A stretch of DNA of 64,000 bases from Enterobacteriaceae bacterium (GCA_902363335.1 CABIZV010000001.1:1116001-1180000), one strand, 5' to 3'. Shown: positions 51,777 to 61,300, numbered from the stretch's first letter. Notes: generated from the sequence alone by a model not told the origin. Numbers and translations: made by a program.

Positions 51777-53063
51777 ATGGACGCATTTATTCTCGTTTTT
51801 ACGCTGGCAATCATGCTGGCGATTGGGGTGCCGGTGGCCTTCGCAGTCGGCATTAGCGCGATTATCGGTGCCTGGTATATTGATATCCCGCTGGAAGCGG
51901 TCATGATCCAGCTCACCAATGGGGTCAATAAATTCTCCTTGCTGGCCATCCCGTTCTTTATTCTGGCCGGGGCCATTATGGCGGAGGGCGGTATTGCCCG
52001 CAGACTGGTTAACTTTGCCTATATTTTCGTCGGTTTTATTCGCGGCGGGCTCTCACTGGTGAATATCGTGGCCTCCACTTTCTTCGGCGCGATTTCCGGT
52101 TCTTCAGTCGCCGATACGGCATCCATTGGTTCGGTGATGATCCCGGAAATGGACAAAAAAGGCTATCCGCGTGACTTTGCCGCCGCCGTCACCGCCAGCG
52201 GTTCTGTCCAGGCCATTCTCACCCCGCCTAGCCATAACTCGGTAATTTATTCGTTGGCAACAGGCGGTACGGTTTCCATCGCCGCGCTGTTTATCGCCGG
52301 TATTCTTCCTGGCTTGTTGCTGAGCCTATCGCTGATGGTCATGTGCGTGTGCTTCGCCCACAAACGCGGCTATCCGAAAGGTGAACGCGTGCCCTTCCGC
52401 CAGGCATTGAAGATTTTCGTCGATACTCTGTGGGGTTTGATGACCGTGGTCATCATTATGGGCGGGATCTTATCCGGCATCTTTACCGCCACTGAATCCG
52501 CGGCAATTGCCTGTCTGTGGTCGTTCTTCGTCACCATGTTTATCTATCGCGATTACAAATGGTCTGAACTGCCAAAGCTGATGTACCGCACGGTGAAAAC
52601 CGTCACCATCGTTATGATTCTTATCGGTTTTGCCGCGGCATTCGGTGCCATTATGACTTACATGCAGCTGCCGATGCGCATTACCGAAGCCTTCACCAGC
52701 ATCTCCGATAATAAGTACGTGATCCTGATGTGCATTAACATCATGCTGCTGCTTATCGGTACGTTAATGGATATGGCGCCGCTGATTTTGATTCTCACCC
52801 CGGTGCTGCTGCCCGTCACTAACGCTCTGGGTATCGACCCGGTACACTTCGGCATGATTATGCTGGTTAACCTCGGCATTGGCTTAATTACCCCGCCGGT
52901 CGGTTCGGTGCTGTTCGTGGCAAGTGCTGTGAGTAAGCAGAAAATTGAGCAGGTGGTGAAAGCGATGCTGCCGTTCTACGCGGTGCTGTTCCTCGTGCTG
53001 CTACTGGTGACCTATATCCCGGCCATTTCGCTGTTCCTGCCCAAATTCTTCGGCGTCCTTTAA
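51777..53063 (+). CDS. TRAP transporter large membrane subunit (DctM)
   Basis: 428 residues from the ATG at 51777 (AAGGA 6 nt upstream; the frame start TTG at 51759 is less likely), with about 12 membrane segments. DctM marks include IPFFILAGAIMAEGGIARRLV, GAISGSSVADTASIGSVMIPEM and LNLGIGLITPPVG-like (VNLGIGLITPPVGSVLF). It carries the sodium-coupled transport path. A good terminator follows. Confidence 0.92.
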   Translation: MDAFILVFTLAIMLAIGVPVAFAVGISAIIGAWYIDIPLEAVMIQLTNGVNKFSLLAIPFFILAGAIMAEGGIARRLVNFAYIFVGFIRGGLSLVNIVASTFFGAISGSSVADTASIGSVMIPEMDKKGYPRDFAAAVTASGSVQAILTPPSHNSVIYSLATGGTVSIAALFIAGILPGLLLSLSLMVMCVCFAHKRGYPKGERVPFRQALKIFVDTLWGLMTVVIIMGGILSGIFTATESAAIACLWSFFVTMFIYRDYKWSELPKLMYRTVKTVTIVMILIGFAAAFGAIMTYMQLPMRITEAFTSISDNKYVILMCINIMLLLIGTLMDMAPLILILTPVLLPVTNALGIDPVHFGMIMLVNLGIGLITPPVGSVLFVASAVSKQKIEQVVKAMLPFYAVLFLVLLLVTYIPAISLFLPKFFGVL

Positions 53064-53073
53064 TCCTCGTTAT

Positions 53074-53106
53074 TTCCCCTTCAGGTCAATCTGAAGGGGA
53101 ATTTTT
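53074..53106 (+). terminator. Terminator of the TRAP operon
   Basis: Stem TTCCCCTTCAG/CTGAAGGGGAA with loop GTCAAT, then TTTTT. Confidence 0.88.
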
Positions 53107-53234
53107 AGACAATAACAATTCGAAAAGTCTGATAATAGGTCCATCGTTTATGTTGATATAGCCTGGCAGGGGACTCATCGATATAATTTGCGCATTGGTT
53201 CTTCCCCACTCTGCTCGATCGTTAAGGATTATTG

Positions 53235-54803
53235 ATGACCACACAGCGCCTGGTGAGACTCGTCACAAGCGTGCTGATTGTCTCAATCCTGCTTCCCATT
53301 ATCCTCAGCCTGTGGCTGGCTCACCGTCAGGCCAATGACCTGTTCAATCAGGAAATGGACGGTTATGCCGACCGCATTCTGGCGCGTACCCAGCGTGTAA
53401 AAGACCAGGTGCGCACCGCGCTTAATGAAATCAATCGCTTTAAGGGCGAACCTTGTAGTCTGGAACATCTGCGGCAGCTACAAAAAGTGTCCTATATTCA
53501 TCAATATATTCAGGGTATTTTTTATCTGGATAATGCCGTTAAGCCCTGCGAACTGCTCAGAAATACGCTGTCTCAGAAAGTGCCGAATTCTGAATTTGTC
53601 ACTCCCGGCGGCTATCGCGTGTGGTTAACATCGCGTTACGATCTCCAGACCAACGACAATATGATTGCCGTCAGTCGCGGGAAATATATGGTGATGATCG
53701 ATCCTGACTCGATGATCGATGTGCTGCCGCATCCCGCCTACCCTCTTCATGCGGCAATCATTAGTACCCGTAATCATCGGGTCATCGCCAGCAACTATGC
53801 CATTGACCCGGATATCTGGCAAAACGCCCTGCACACCTTCCAACCGGTGGTAGAACATAACGGTGTGGTGTATAAACAGCAGCTTCTGCCCCCGGTTGGC
53901 GGCATCTTATTAACCTGGTCTACGACAAATCCTATCGATAACAGTTGGTACCACCAGCTGCTTTTATGGCTACCGGTCGGGTTAGTACTTAGCGCGCTGG
54001 CTTCGTTCCTGATGCTGCGTATTTTGCGCCAGCTACAATCGTCCCACTACCGTATTCTTGATGCGATTAAAGCCGGGGAAATTACCGTTCACTATCAGCC
54101 TATCGTGGCGCTAAAAAGCGGTCGCATTATCGGCGCCGAGGCGCTAGCCCGCTGGCAGCAACCCGATGGGCACTGGCTGCCGCCGGACATGTTCATCCCT
54201 CTTGCTGAACAAACAGGCGTGATTACCCAGCTGACTGAGCATATTGTCAGCAGCGTTTTCAGCGAGATGGGGCGCTGGCTGGCGCAGCATCCAGAGCAGC
54301 ATATTTCGATTAATATTGCGGCAACCGACCTCTATTCATCGACGCTACCCGCGTTGATAAGCCAGCAGTGCGCGCGTTGGGGCGTGGAGCCGAGCCAAAT
54401 TGCCATTGAGTTAACCGAGCGCGTTCTGGTCTCCCCGGAAAAAGCGCTGCCGGTACTCCAGAGCTATCGCCAGGCGGGTCACCCGATTTATATCGATGAC
54501 TTTGGTGTCGGCTATTCCAGCCTGAGCTATCTGCAAGAACTTGAGGTGGATACGCTCAAAATCGACAAATGCTTCGTCGACACGCTGGCGTGTAATCCGG
54601 TGACCGCCCATATCATTGAGATTGCTAAATCACTCAACTTATCGATGGTGGCCGAAGGCATTGAGACCGAGTGCCAGCGCGACTGGCTGGTCGCGCACGG
54701 CGTGCAATCGGGTCAAGGCTGGCTGTATAGCCCGTCCTTGCCGAAAAAAGCGTTTATGGCCTGGGCGCAGGAGAACCGGCGTCAGACCGACGCCGAGCGA
54801 TAG
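53235..54803 (+). CDS. CSS-motif membrane c-di-GMP phosphodiesterase (EAL)
   Basis: Breaks down cyclic di-GMP. 522 residues from the ATG at 53235 (TAAGGA upstream). Membrane segment at about 10-30, periplasmic CSS-type sensor with Cys74-Ser75 and a second Cys near 112 that can form a disulfide, second membrane segment near 240-260, then the EAL domain. EAL is at 302-304; the other catalytic residues are in NIAATDL, IELTERVL, DDFGVGYSSLSYL, IDK and VAEGIE, so it should be active. Relatives (PdeC, YjcC) are regulated by periplasmic thiol redox. Its 3' end overlaps the next, convergent gene by 22 bp. Confidence 0.92.
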   Translation: MTTQRLVRLVTSVLIVSILLPIILSLWLAHRQANDLFNQEMDGYADRILARTQRVKDQVRTALNEINRFKGEPCSLEHLRQLQKVSYIHQYIQGIFYLDNAVKPCELLRNTLSQKVPNSEFVTPGGYRVWLTSRYDLQTNDNMIAVSRGKYMVMIDPDSMIDVLPHPAYPLHAAIISTRNHRVIASNYAIDPDIWQNALHTFQPVVEHNGVVYKQQLLPPVGGILLTWSTTNPIDNSWYHQLLLWLPVGLVLSALASFLMLRILRQLQSSHYRILDAIKAGEITVHYQPIVALKSGRIIGAEALARWQQPDGHWLPPDMFIPLAEQTGVITQLTEHIVSSVFSEMGRWLAQHPEQHISINIAATDLYSSTLPALISQQCARWGVEPSQIAIELTERVLVSPEKALPVLQSYRQAGHPIYIDDFGVGYSSLSYLQELEVDTLKIDKCFVDTLACNPVTAHIIEIAKSLNLSMVAEGIETECQRDWLVAHGVQSGQGWLYSPSLPKKAFMAWAQENRRQTDAER

Positions 54804-55141
54804 TAAGGCAAAGACACCACGCTGACCGGGCTTTCCGAAAGTTTCTGGCAGTGCCGTAGCGTACTTTCTCCGGCATAGCGGAAGAGAAACTCATCAGTAT
54901 GACTTTGATGGATAAGCAGATCGCCGTTGATAAATTTCACCAGATCCATGCCATCGCGCGAGCGATGCCCGGCACCGACTTCAAAATGTCCATTCCACAG
55001 TTCAGAAACATGCTCATAGACGTGCAGCGTGATTTCCACGATGCCTCGCGATGGACAGTGTAAACGCAGGTGCGTTGAGGTGAAGTTCAATGCCCAACTG
55101 GGCGCAGAAAGAAAAGCTAACAGTAAAAGTGCGTATTTCAT
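54782..55141 (-). CDS. Small secreted protein of unknown function
   Basis: 119 residues from the ATG at 55141, signal peptide MKYALLLLAFLSAPSWA. Two cysteines (RLHCPSRG, LRHCQKL) could pair. Short basic-aromatic C-terminus. I recognise no family. It overlaps the 3' end of the phosphodiesterase gene and lies downstream of the scs-like locus on the same strand, with about 250 bp between in which nothing is seen. Confidence 0.62.
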   Translation of the reverse strand: MKYALLLLAFLSAPSWALNFTSTHLRLHCPSRGIVEITLHVYEHVSELWNGHFEVGAGHRSRDGMDLVKFINGDLLIHQSHTDEFLFRYAGESTLRHCQKLSESPVSVVSLPYYRSASV

Positions 55142-55407
55142 TATCTCAGAAGAAGCCATCATTCAATTCAGGCGATCATTATACCCCATTGATGTATATC
55201 GTTTTTTGCGTCAACACAATAATCATTAAATAACGCTAATGTGATGTTGCGATTTGCGGAAATATCATTTCCGGCTGTCGATGGTAATAGAGAAAATAAC
55301 GGAAGCAATACTTCCGCTTTGTCGACAAATAAAGGCACGCCAGCGCAGGCGAGTGCTCAACCTCCCCTGCGCTCATGAAAGCTCCTGATTAAAATACCAT
55401 CAGTCCG

Positions 55408-56166
55408 CTATGGCTTTGGGCCAAACATCTCAATCAGCTGTTTCTCATCCGGCATCCCCACCACCTGCTGAAGCTCATTACGATCGTTCATGTAATAGAT
55501 AGCCGGTGTGGCGTTGGCGCCAAGCGAGTCCATCAGCTGCTGATGGTGTTGCAGAAGATTAAATGTTTCACGCGGCGTGGCGCCGTCAAAGCGCGGCAGT
55601 TTTTTGCCACCCGAAAGCTCGTATTCCCGCCAGGCGCTGACCGGGTCGGGCGCGTTGAGGATGGCGGTGGCGTTGCGGCCACTTTTCGGGTTTAAGAACG
55701 CCACCATCAGCGTATTAAGCTGCACTTTACCCGCGGCGACCCACGGCTGGGCTGCCGACCAGAACGTTTTACAGTACGGGCAGAACGGGTCGGCAAAGAC
55801 GAATACTTTACGCGGCGCGGTATCGGCCCCCTCTTTCAGCGCTTTGGTTTTGTTGAGGGTCTGCCACATCTCCCGACCGAGCGGGATATAAATCTGTTCG
55901 GTGAAATAGCCTTCGCTAAGGTTTTTACCCTTGTCATCGTAGATATAGCCCGAGATAACGTGCTGGCCATCGGGAGTTAAGAACAGGTTGACCCCCATAT
56001 CCTGATACTGACCGATCCAGCTTTTCATGCCGCCGGGCGCCTGCACGGGCTTCAGATTGGTGATATTTTGCCGATCGCTAAAGCGTTTAACGATATCGGG
56101 AATAGTGTCCTGCGCATAGGCCAGAACGGGAGTCATCAGTAGAGCAGATAAAAGAATACGTTTCAT
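55408..56166 (-). CDS. DsbG/DsbC-like periplasmic thiol isomerase
   Basis: 252 residues with signal peptide MKRILLSALLMTPVLAYA, an N-terminal dimerisation domain, linker and thioredoxin fold with CPYC at 129-132 (FADPFCPYCKTFW) and the cis-Pro motif ATPAIYY. Length and motif match DsbG (248 residues). It would repair or reduce sulfenylated or misfolded periplasmic proteins. It is the last gene of the scsB-scsC set, in the position where Salmonella has the smaller TlpA-like scsD. Its reductant is presumably ScsB. Confidence 0.85.
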   Translation of the reverse strand: MKRILLSALLMTPVLAYAQDTIPDIVKRFSDRQNITNLKPVQAPGGMKSWIGQYQDMGVNLFLTPDGQHVISGYIYDDKGKNLSEGYFTEQIYIPLGREMWQTLNKTKALKEGADTAPRKVFVFADPFCPYCKTFWSAAQPWVAAGKVQLNTLMVAFLNPKSGRNATAILNAPDPVSAWREYELSGGKKLPRFDGATPRETFNLLQHHQQLMDSLGANATPAIYYMNDRNELQQVVGMPDEKQLIEMFGPKP

Positions 56167-56214
56167 CGTCGCCTCTTGTGAAACGGGGGAGCATGTGTTC
56201 CCCCGAATGCCGGT

Positions 56215-56937
56215 TTAGCGTTTTTTCAGCGCGTCGCTGACCATAGCATCAAATTGTTCAAAGGGAACCCAACCGGACAGCATTTCGTTGCCGATAAGCG
56301 TCGCCGGGGTGCCCTGAATCCCTAACTCTTGCGCCAGCATGAGGCTTTTCTTCAGCGTCTGCATACTCTGCTCATCCGGCTTATTCACCGTTACACCCGC
56401 CTTCGTTTTCGCCTGTGCAATGCTGGCATCATCGTGATAGCCCTTTTTTGCCATCAGGATATCGTTAAATTTCATAAATTGTTCCGGATGTGCCCGCCAG
56501 ACGGTTAGCGCGTCGCGTGCGGAGGTCACCGAGCTTTCGGAACGGTACGGCAGGAATTTGAATTGCACCGCCACATCGGGATATTTAGCCACAATCTTTT
56601 CCAGATACGGGTCGAATTTCTTGCAGTACGGACAGTTGTAGTCGGTGAAAACCACCAGCGTCAGCCGGGGATGCGCCGCACCGATACGCGGTGAATTGGC
56701 ATCACGAAACAGGAAGTCGGCATTCTTTGTAATCACCTCTTCTAGCTGTTGCTGGTTGGCCTGCATGTCCTGTTGATCCAGTTTTTCTGCCGCTGCCGCC
56801 AGAATTTCCGGGTGGTTTAGCAACGTCTCTTTGACCAGCTCCTGCACGCGAGCCTCCTGCGCCGCGGTGAGCGCGGGCGCGGCAAACGCCTGGGTGGACA
56901 GTGAAAGTAAAATCAGGGTGAAGAGTGTCTTTTTCAT
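56215..56937 (-). CDS. scsC: ScsC-like periplasmic disulfide protein
   Basis: 240 residues with signal peptide MKKTLFTLILLSLSTQAFA, then an N-terminal helical stalk of about 60 residues (trimerisation region in ScsC of Proteus), then a DsbA-like thioredoxin fold with Cys102-Cys105 (CPYC) and cis-Pro GTPAT. Takes part in copper tolerance and periplasmic disulfide exchange; kept reduced by ScsB. 6 bp after scsB. Confidence 0.88.
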   Translation of the reverse strand: MKKTLFTLILLSLSTQAFAAPALTAAQEARVQELVKETLLNHPEILAAAAEKLDQQDMQANQQQLEEVITKNADFLFRDANSPRIGAAHPRLTLVVFTDYNCPYCKKFDPYLEKIVAKYPDVAVQFKFLPYRSESSVTSARDALTVWRAHPEQFMKFNDILMAKKGYHDDASIAQAKTKAGVTVNKPDEQSMQTLKKSLMLAQELGIQGTPATLIGNEMLSGWVPFEQFDAMVSDALKKR

Positions 56938-56943
56938 GTTGAA

Positions 56944-58983
56944 TTAACCTTTAGCATTCTTGAGAGCGGTCAGGACGGTCTGCTGAGTGAGCAGCGGCGG
57001 CAATATTTGACCGTCGGGCAGCGCGGGGCCGTAAACCTGATTAAAAGGGATCGCGTAGCTGTGACGCTTTTGCAAAAACGCAGTGATCTGTTCGGACGGT
57101 TTACTCCAGTCGCCGCGCAGGGCGACAACGTCTGGTTGATTGAGCGCCGCAATGATTTCCGGCTGATTTAGCACCCGGAGTTCATTCACTTTGCAGGTCA
57201 CGCACCAGTCGGCGGAGATATCAACAAACACTCGTTTACCGTCCGCCAGCGCACGCGTAATAGCCTCTTCGCTGAGCGGCTGCCATTTGATGAGCGGATG
57301 CGCATCGGCAGTCGATGCGGTCGCCGCATCATTGTGCGTAAGCCCCCGAATCTGGTATCCGCCAAAGGCCGCAAGCGCAATCACCACCAGCCAGAATGCC
57401 AACGTGGTGCGCTGTGTGGTGCGAATAAATGCGCCCAGCGCGATAATCGTCAACGCCAGCGTGACAAGCCCGCTAAGCGTGTTCCCCAGGTGCTGATTAA
57501 GCAGCGTCGCCAGCCATAGGCTGGAGGCCAGCATCATCAGAGCCAGAATCACTTTTAAGCTGTTCATCCAGCGGCCAGGACGCGGCAGCAGCTGCGCGGT
57601 TTTCGGAAGAAGCGCGACAAGCAGCCACGGTAGCGCCATCCCCAGACCTAATAGCATAAAGATGAGCCACAGATCCCCAAGCGGGGCCGCCAGCGCAAAG
57701 GCCACGGCGGTACCGAGAAACGGTGCGGAGCACGGGGTGGCTAAGAGCGTGGCGAAAACCCCCTCCAGGAAGCTACCCACCAGCCCATTGCCTCCCGCCG
57801 TTGCCATACGTCCTGTAAGGGATGACGGCAGCAGCATCTCGAAGACGCCGAACAGATTGAGGGCGAAGATAAAGGTGACGGCAACCATCAGGCCGATAAA
57901 CCACGGATTCTGGAACTGAATCCCCCATCCCAGTGAGGCGCCGGTGATTTTCAGGGCGGTAATCATCGCCGCCAACAGGGCAAACGAGGTCAGAATCCCG
58001 GCGCTGGTCGCCAGGAATCGCAGCCGGATGCGGGCGGTGTCCGTGCCGCCATGGAGCACTGAATTAAGCTTCATGCCCATCACCGGTAGAACGCAGGGCA
58101 TCAGGTTTAAGATAAGCCCACCGAGCAGGGCAAAAAGCACCATTTGGCCGAGGTTGCCCATAGAGGCATCAGCGACGGTTGCTGCCGCTCGATCGGCGCC
58201 CACCGTGAGCGTGGTTTGCTGCGCCTTGCCGTCATTAGTGAGGACGAAAGAGAGCGTTTTCCCCGCCAGACTGGCGGGCTTTTCTCCCCACTCGTCGGTG
58301 ACGGGGGTGGTCACAACCAGCGAGCTTCCACTGCTTTTTATTGCCGGTTCACCGGGAATAATGCCGCCCTCGAGCGGGTCAAAATAAATCTGCGCGTCAC
58401 GCCACTCCCCCGCCGTGCTGCCGGTTATCACCAGATTGCTGCCTGCAAGATGGGCGGACAGGTCGTCTGAAATACCGCTATCAGCCGGGATAGCGCGCAT
58501 GGCTTGCGCAAATGCCGCCTCGAAATCAGGGTCGTCCGGCTGGTTGAAATCCAGATGCAGCGGATAGTCCGTTAGCAGGCAGACGTTGCTACAGGTGGAG
58601 AGCGTCAGCGTACCGTCCAGCACATCACCGGCGTTTGCGCTGATGACCATCGGGATGACGACCTTCTTGTGGTAGCCCTGGGTGGTTAACCCTGAAATTT
58701 CAAACCGCGAAGGCACCGGCCAATACCACCGTGCCGTTTCACCCTTTTTCCAGGTGATTTCCGGCACAACGCCGCCTTCTCCCGGCGAACGCCAGTAGGT
58801 TTTCCATCCCGATTGCAGCTCGACGGTGAGCAGCCCGTATAGTTGATCCTGACTTTTTTGTGCCTGGAAACGTACCCGGGCGTGATCGTTTTGCGGGGCG
58901 GTCAGCCACCCGCTATCTGCCGCATGAGCCACGCCCATGCACGACAGCAACAGGAGGACGAATCCCCTGAAGATATTCAGCAT
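56944..58983 (-). CDS. scsB: ScsB-like inner-membrane thiol reductase (DsbD family)
   Basis: Carries electrons from cytoplasmic thioredoxin to the periplasm. 679 residues: signal peptide, N-terminal periplasmic domain with STCSNVC, a membrane core of about eight helices with the Cys pair in NLMPCVLPV and LATPCSAPF, and a C-terminal thioredoxin domain with WCVTC at 593-597. Larger than DsbD and with the ScsB-type N-terminal domain. First of three closely spaced genes whose products handle periplasmic thiols. Confidence 0.92.
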   Translation of the reverse strand: MLNIFRGFVLLLLSCMGVAHAADSGWLTAPQNDHARVRFQAQKSQDQLYGLLTVELQSGWKTYWRSPGEGGVVPEITWKKGETARWYWPVPSRFEISGLTTQGYHKKVVIPMVISANAGDVLDGTLTLSTCSNVCLLTDYPLHLDFNQPDDPDFEAAFAQAMRAIPADSGISDDLSAHLAGSNLVITGSTAGEWRDAQIYFDPLEGGIIPGEPAIKSSGSSLVVTTPVTDEWGEKPASLAGKTLSFVLTNDGKAQQTTLTVGADRAAATVADASMGNLGQMVLFALLGGLILNLMPCVLPVMGMKLNSVLHGGTDTARIRLRFLATSAGILTSFALLAAMITALKITGASLGWGIQFQNPWFIGLMVAVTFIFALNLFGVFEMLLPSSLTGRMATAGGNGLVGSFLEGVFATLLATPCSAPFLGTAVAFALAAPLGDLWLIFMLLGLGMALPWLLVALLPKTAQLLPRPGRWMNSLKVILALMMLASSLWLATLLNQHLGNTLSGLVTLALTIIALGAFIRTTQRTTLAFWLVVIALAAFGGYQIRGLTHNDAATASTADAHPLIKWQPLSEEAITRALADGKRVFVDISADWCVTCKVNELRVLNQPEIIAALNQPDVVALRGDWSKPSEQITAFLQKRHSYAIPFNQVYGPALPDGQILPPLLTQQTVLTALKNAKG

Positions 58984-59030
58984 TTGTTTTCTCCGTAAAT
59001 TGAATAATAAGTCGTGCTAACGACGATTAT

Positions 59031-59393
59031 TCATTCACGGAAGACGCAGTTTTTGAGGTGGATCCGTAGCGTAGGAGGCCTTGCGGGCGTGTCCCTTGGG
59101 ACATACGTCCGTACCGCAGTCAGTTGTTGCAGCAGGGCCAGGAAGAGAATAACGGCGGGCAATGCGCCATCAAAGAACACGGGCTGCGCGCAGAGCAATG
59201 AATTAGCGCTAAGCTGACACGGTGACGGGCCAACCGGCGCATCATCGGGCGCAGGAGAAGAGAGAACCTGAACCGGGCTGGCGGCGTCTTGTAAAAAATG
59301 GTGTAGATAGACCGTCCGCTGAGCCAGGCAGATAACCATAGCAAAGCAGGCCAATATCAAAAACCATTTCGCAAGAAGCTGACGATTACGCAT
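59031..59393 (-). CDS. scsA: ScsA-like small membrane protein
   Basis: 120 residues, with a membrane helix near the N-terminus and another hydrophobic stretch at about 78-95. It has two cysteines (PCQLSANSLLC) that may bind copper or form a disulfide. Length and position before scsB fit ScsA of Salmonella, as I remember it. Role in copper tolerance is inferred from that name. Confidence 0.72.
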   Translation of the reverse strand: MRNRQLLAKWFLILACFAMVICLAQRTVYLHHFLQDAASPVQVLSSPAPDDAPVGPSPCQLSANSLLCAQPVFFDGALPAVILFLALLQQLTAVRTYVPRDTPARPPTLRIHLKNCVFRE

Positions 59394-59569
59394 AAGTTAC
59401 CAGACGATTCAGAACAGCCGAATCATAAACAATACAAATCATTGTGCAAGACTTTGCATGTAATGATTTGTCTGCATGGCTCGTGAGTGGTGACGCGCTA
59501 TATGTTTGGGGATGATATCAGCAGGTATGGCGATGAGTTTTTGCATTGCCGACCCGTTGTGCAGGGGTT
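59394..59569. other. scsA upstream region
   Basis: AT-rich sequence that holds the scsA promoter; includes TAATGATTTG and ATGTTTGGGGATGATATC. No CpxR or copper-regulator site can be called. Confidence 0.35.
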
Positions 59570-59852
59570 CCCCGGCGTCGCTGCGCTCGACCGGGCTACG
59601 GTTTAGGTAGCCCGGGCAAGGCGTTAGCCGCCCCCGGGGGAGTTCGGTGCCAATCCCGGCGGCGCTGCGCTTGGCCGGGCTACGGTTTATGTAGCCCGGC
59701 CAAGGCGTTAGCCGCCCCCGGGGGAGTTCGGAGTCAATCCCGGCGTCGCTGCGCTCGGCCGGGCTACGGTTTAGGTAGCCCGGGCAAGGCGCTAGCCGCC
59801 CCCGGGGGGAGTTCGGAGCCAATCCCGGCGGCGCTGCGCTTGGCCGGGCTAC
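59570..59852. repeat. REP cluster (BIME), seven alternating units
   Basis: Alternating inverted and direct units: inverted at 59570-59599, 59656-59684, about 59738-59766 and 59825-59852; direct at 59607-59640, about 59691-59724 and about 59775-59808. The repeat period of a pair is about 84 bp. Open frames through it (59439-59822, 59546-59941) are artefacts. The last unit abuts the ansP stop. Confidence 0.9.
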
Positions 59853-59857
59853 AGGGT

Positions 59858-61300
59858 TTATGGCGCGGTGCGCTCAATTTCCGCAACGCGTTTACGCACG
59901 CCATACCAGCCAGCGACAAGCAGGATGGCAATCAGCGGTAGCGAACCAATGGTGTAGGTACCGTTAGGGTAATCAAATGCCATCAGCACCAGCACGCTTA
60001 GCAGGAACAGCAGCGTCAACCACGAGGTAAACGGTGCGCCCGGCAGCTTGAAGCTGACGTCGGCGGCCTGTCCGGCTTTGATAGCCTGACGCAGACGCAG
60101 TTGGCAAACCATGATAAACGCCCACGAGGCAATAATCCCCAGCGAAGCGAAGTTGAGCACAATCTCAAACACCTGAGCGGGCACCAGATAGTTGAGGAAC
60201 ACCCCTACCACGTACACCACCAGCGTCGCCATGATCCCCGCGTACGGAACGTGCTGGCGGCTCATCTTAGCCATAAATTTCGGCGCTGAACCGCCCATCG
60301 CCATGGAGCGTAAAATACGCCCGGTGCAATAGAGCCCCGAGTTCAGGCTGGAGAGTGCGGCGGTCAGCACCACGATGTTCATAATGCTGCCGATATACGG
60401 CACGCCGAGCTTCGAGAAGAAGGTGACAAACGGGCTCTGCCCTGCCTGGTATGCATTCCACGGCAGCAACAGCACCAGCAGCACCACGGAGCCAACGTAG
60501 AACAAGCCAATACGCCAGATCACGCTATTAATGGCCTTAGGAACCATGGTTTGCGGATCTTTGCATTCGCCCGCCGCGGTGCCGACCAGTTCGATTGAGG
60601 CGAAAGCGAACACCACCCCCTGAACCAGTACCAGCGCAGGCAGCAGGCCGTGCGGGAAGAAGCCGCCGTTATCGGTAATGAGGTGGAAACCGGTCGCGTT
60701 ACCATCGAGCGGTTTGCCGCTGCCCAGATAAACGGTGCCGACCACAAGGAAGATAACGATCGCCAGCACCTTAACGAGGGCAAACCAGAACTCCATTTCG
60801 GCAAACCATTTCACGCCAATCATGTTCATGGTACCGACAATCGCCAGCGCCCCTAGCGCAAATACCCACTGCGGCACATCGCCAAACGCGCCCCAGTAGT
60901 GCATATACAGCGCCACGGCGGTGATATCCACGATACCGGTCATTGCCCAGTTAATGAAATACATCCAGCCCGCTACATAGGCGGCTTTCTCACCGAGGAA
61001 TTCACGAGCGTAGGAGACAAAGCTCCCGCTGGATGGCCGGTGTAATACCAGCTCGCCAAGCGCGCGGAGGATAAAGAAGGAGAAAATGCCGCAGACCAGA
61101 TAGACCAGCGCCAGCGCTGGGCCGGCCATCTGTAAGCGCGCACCTGCGCCTAAAAATAGCCCGGTACCAATAGCGCCGCCGATGGCAATCATCTGCACCT
61201 GGCGGTTGCCCATCGCTTTGTGGTAACCCGATTCATGAGAGTTAAGCCAGCGTCGTTTTGCCGCGTGTTGCTCCGTGGCCTGTGTGTTTTGTGTTTCCAT
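59858..61300 (-). CDS. ansP: AnsP, L-asparagine permease
   Basis: Amino acid/polyamine/organocation-family permease, 480 residues, about 12 membrane segments. It matches E. coli AnsP closely, from KRRWLNSHESGYHKAMGNRQ to VRKRVAEIERTAP. The ATG at 61300, preceded by AGGGA, is preferred; the frame runs back to 61450 without a ribosome site. E. coli AnsP continues for about 19 more residues; here the stop follows TAP and the REP cluster begins 6 bp later, so the tail seems to have been lost. Confidence 0.94.
   Translation of the reverse strand: METQNTQATEQHAAKRRWLNSHESGYHKAMGNRQVQMIAIGGAIGTGLFLGAGARLQMAGPALALVYLVCGIFSFFILRALGELVLHRPSSGSFVSYAREFLGEKAAYVAGWMYFINWAMTGIVDITAVALYMHYWGAFGDVPQWVFALGALAIVGTMNMIGVKWFAEMEFWFALVKVLAIVIFLVVGTVYLGSGKPLDGNATGFHLITDNGGFFPHGLLPALVLVQGVVFAFASIELVGTAAGECKDPQTMVPKAINSVIWRIGLFYVGSVVLLVLLLPWNAYQAGQSPFVTFFSKLGVPYIGSIMNIVVLTAALSSLNSGLYCTGRILRSMAMGGSAPKFMAKMSRQHVPYAGIMATLVVYVVGVFLNYLVPAQVFEIVLNFASLGIIASWAFIMVCQLRLRQAIKAGQAADVSFKLPGAPFTSWLTLLFLLSVLVLMAFDYPNGTYTIGSLPLIAILLVAGWYGVRKRVAEIERTAP

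Noticed and set aside
59439..59941. Repeat-containing frames on both strands after scsA
   Set aside because: They are translations of the REP cluster.
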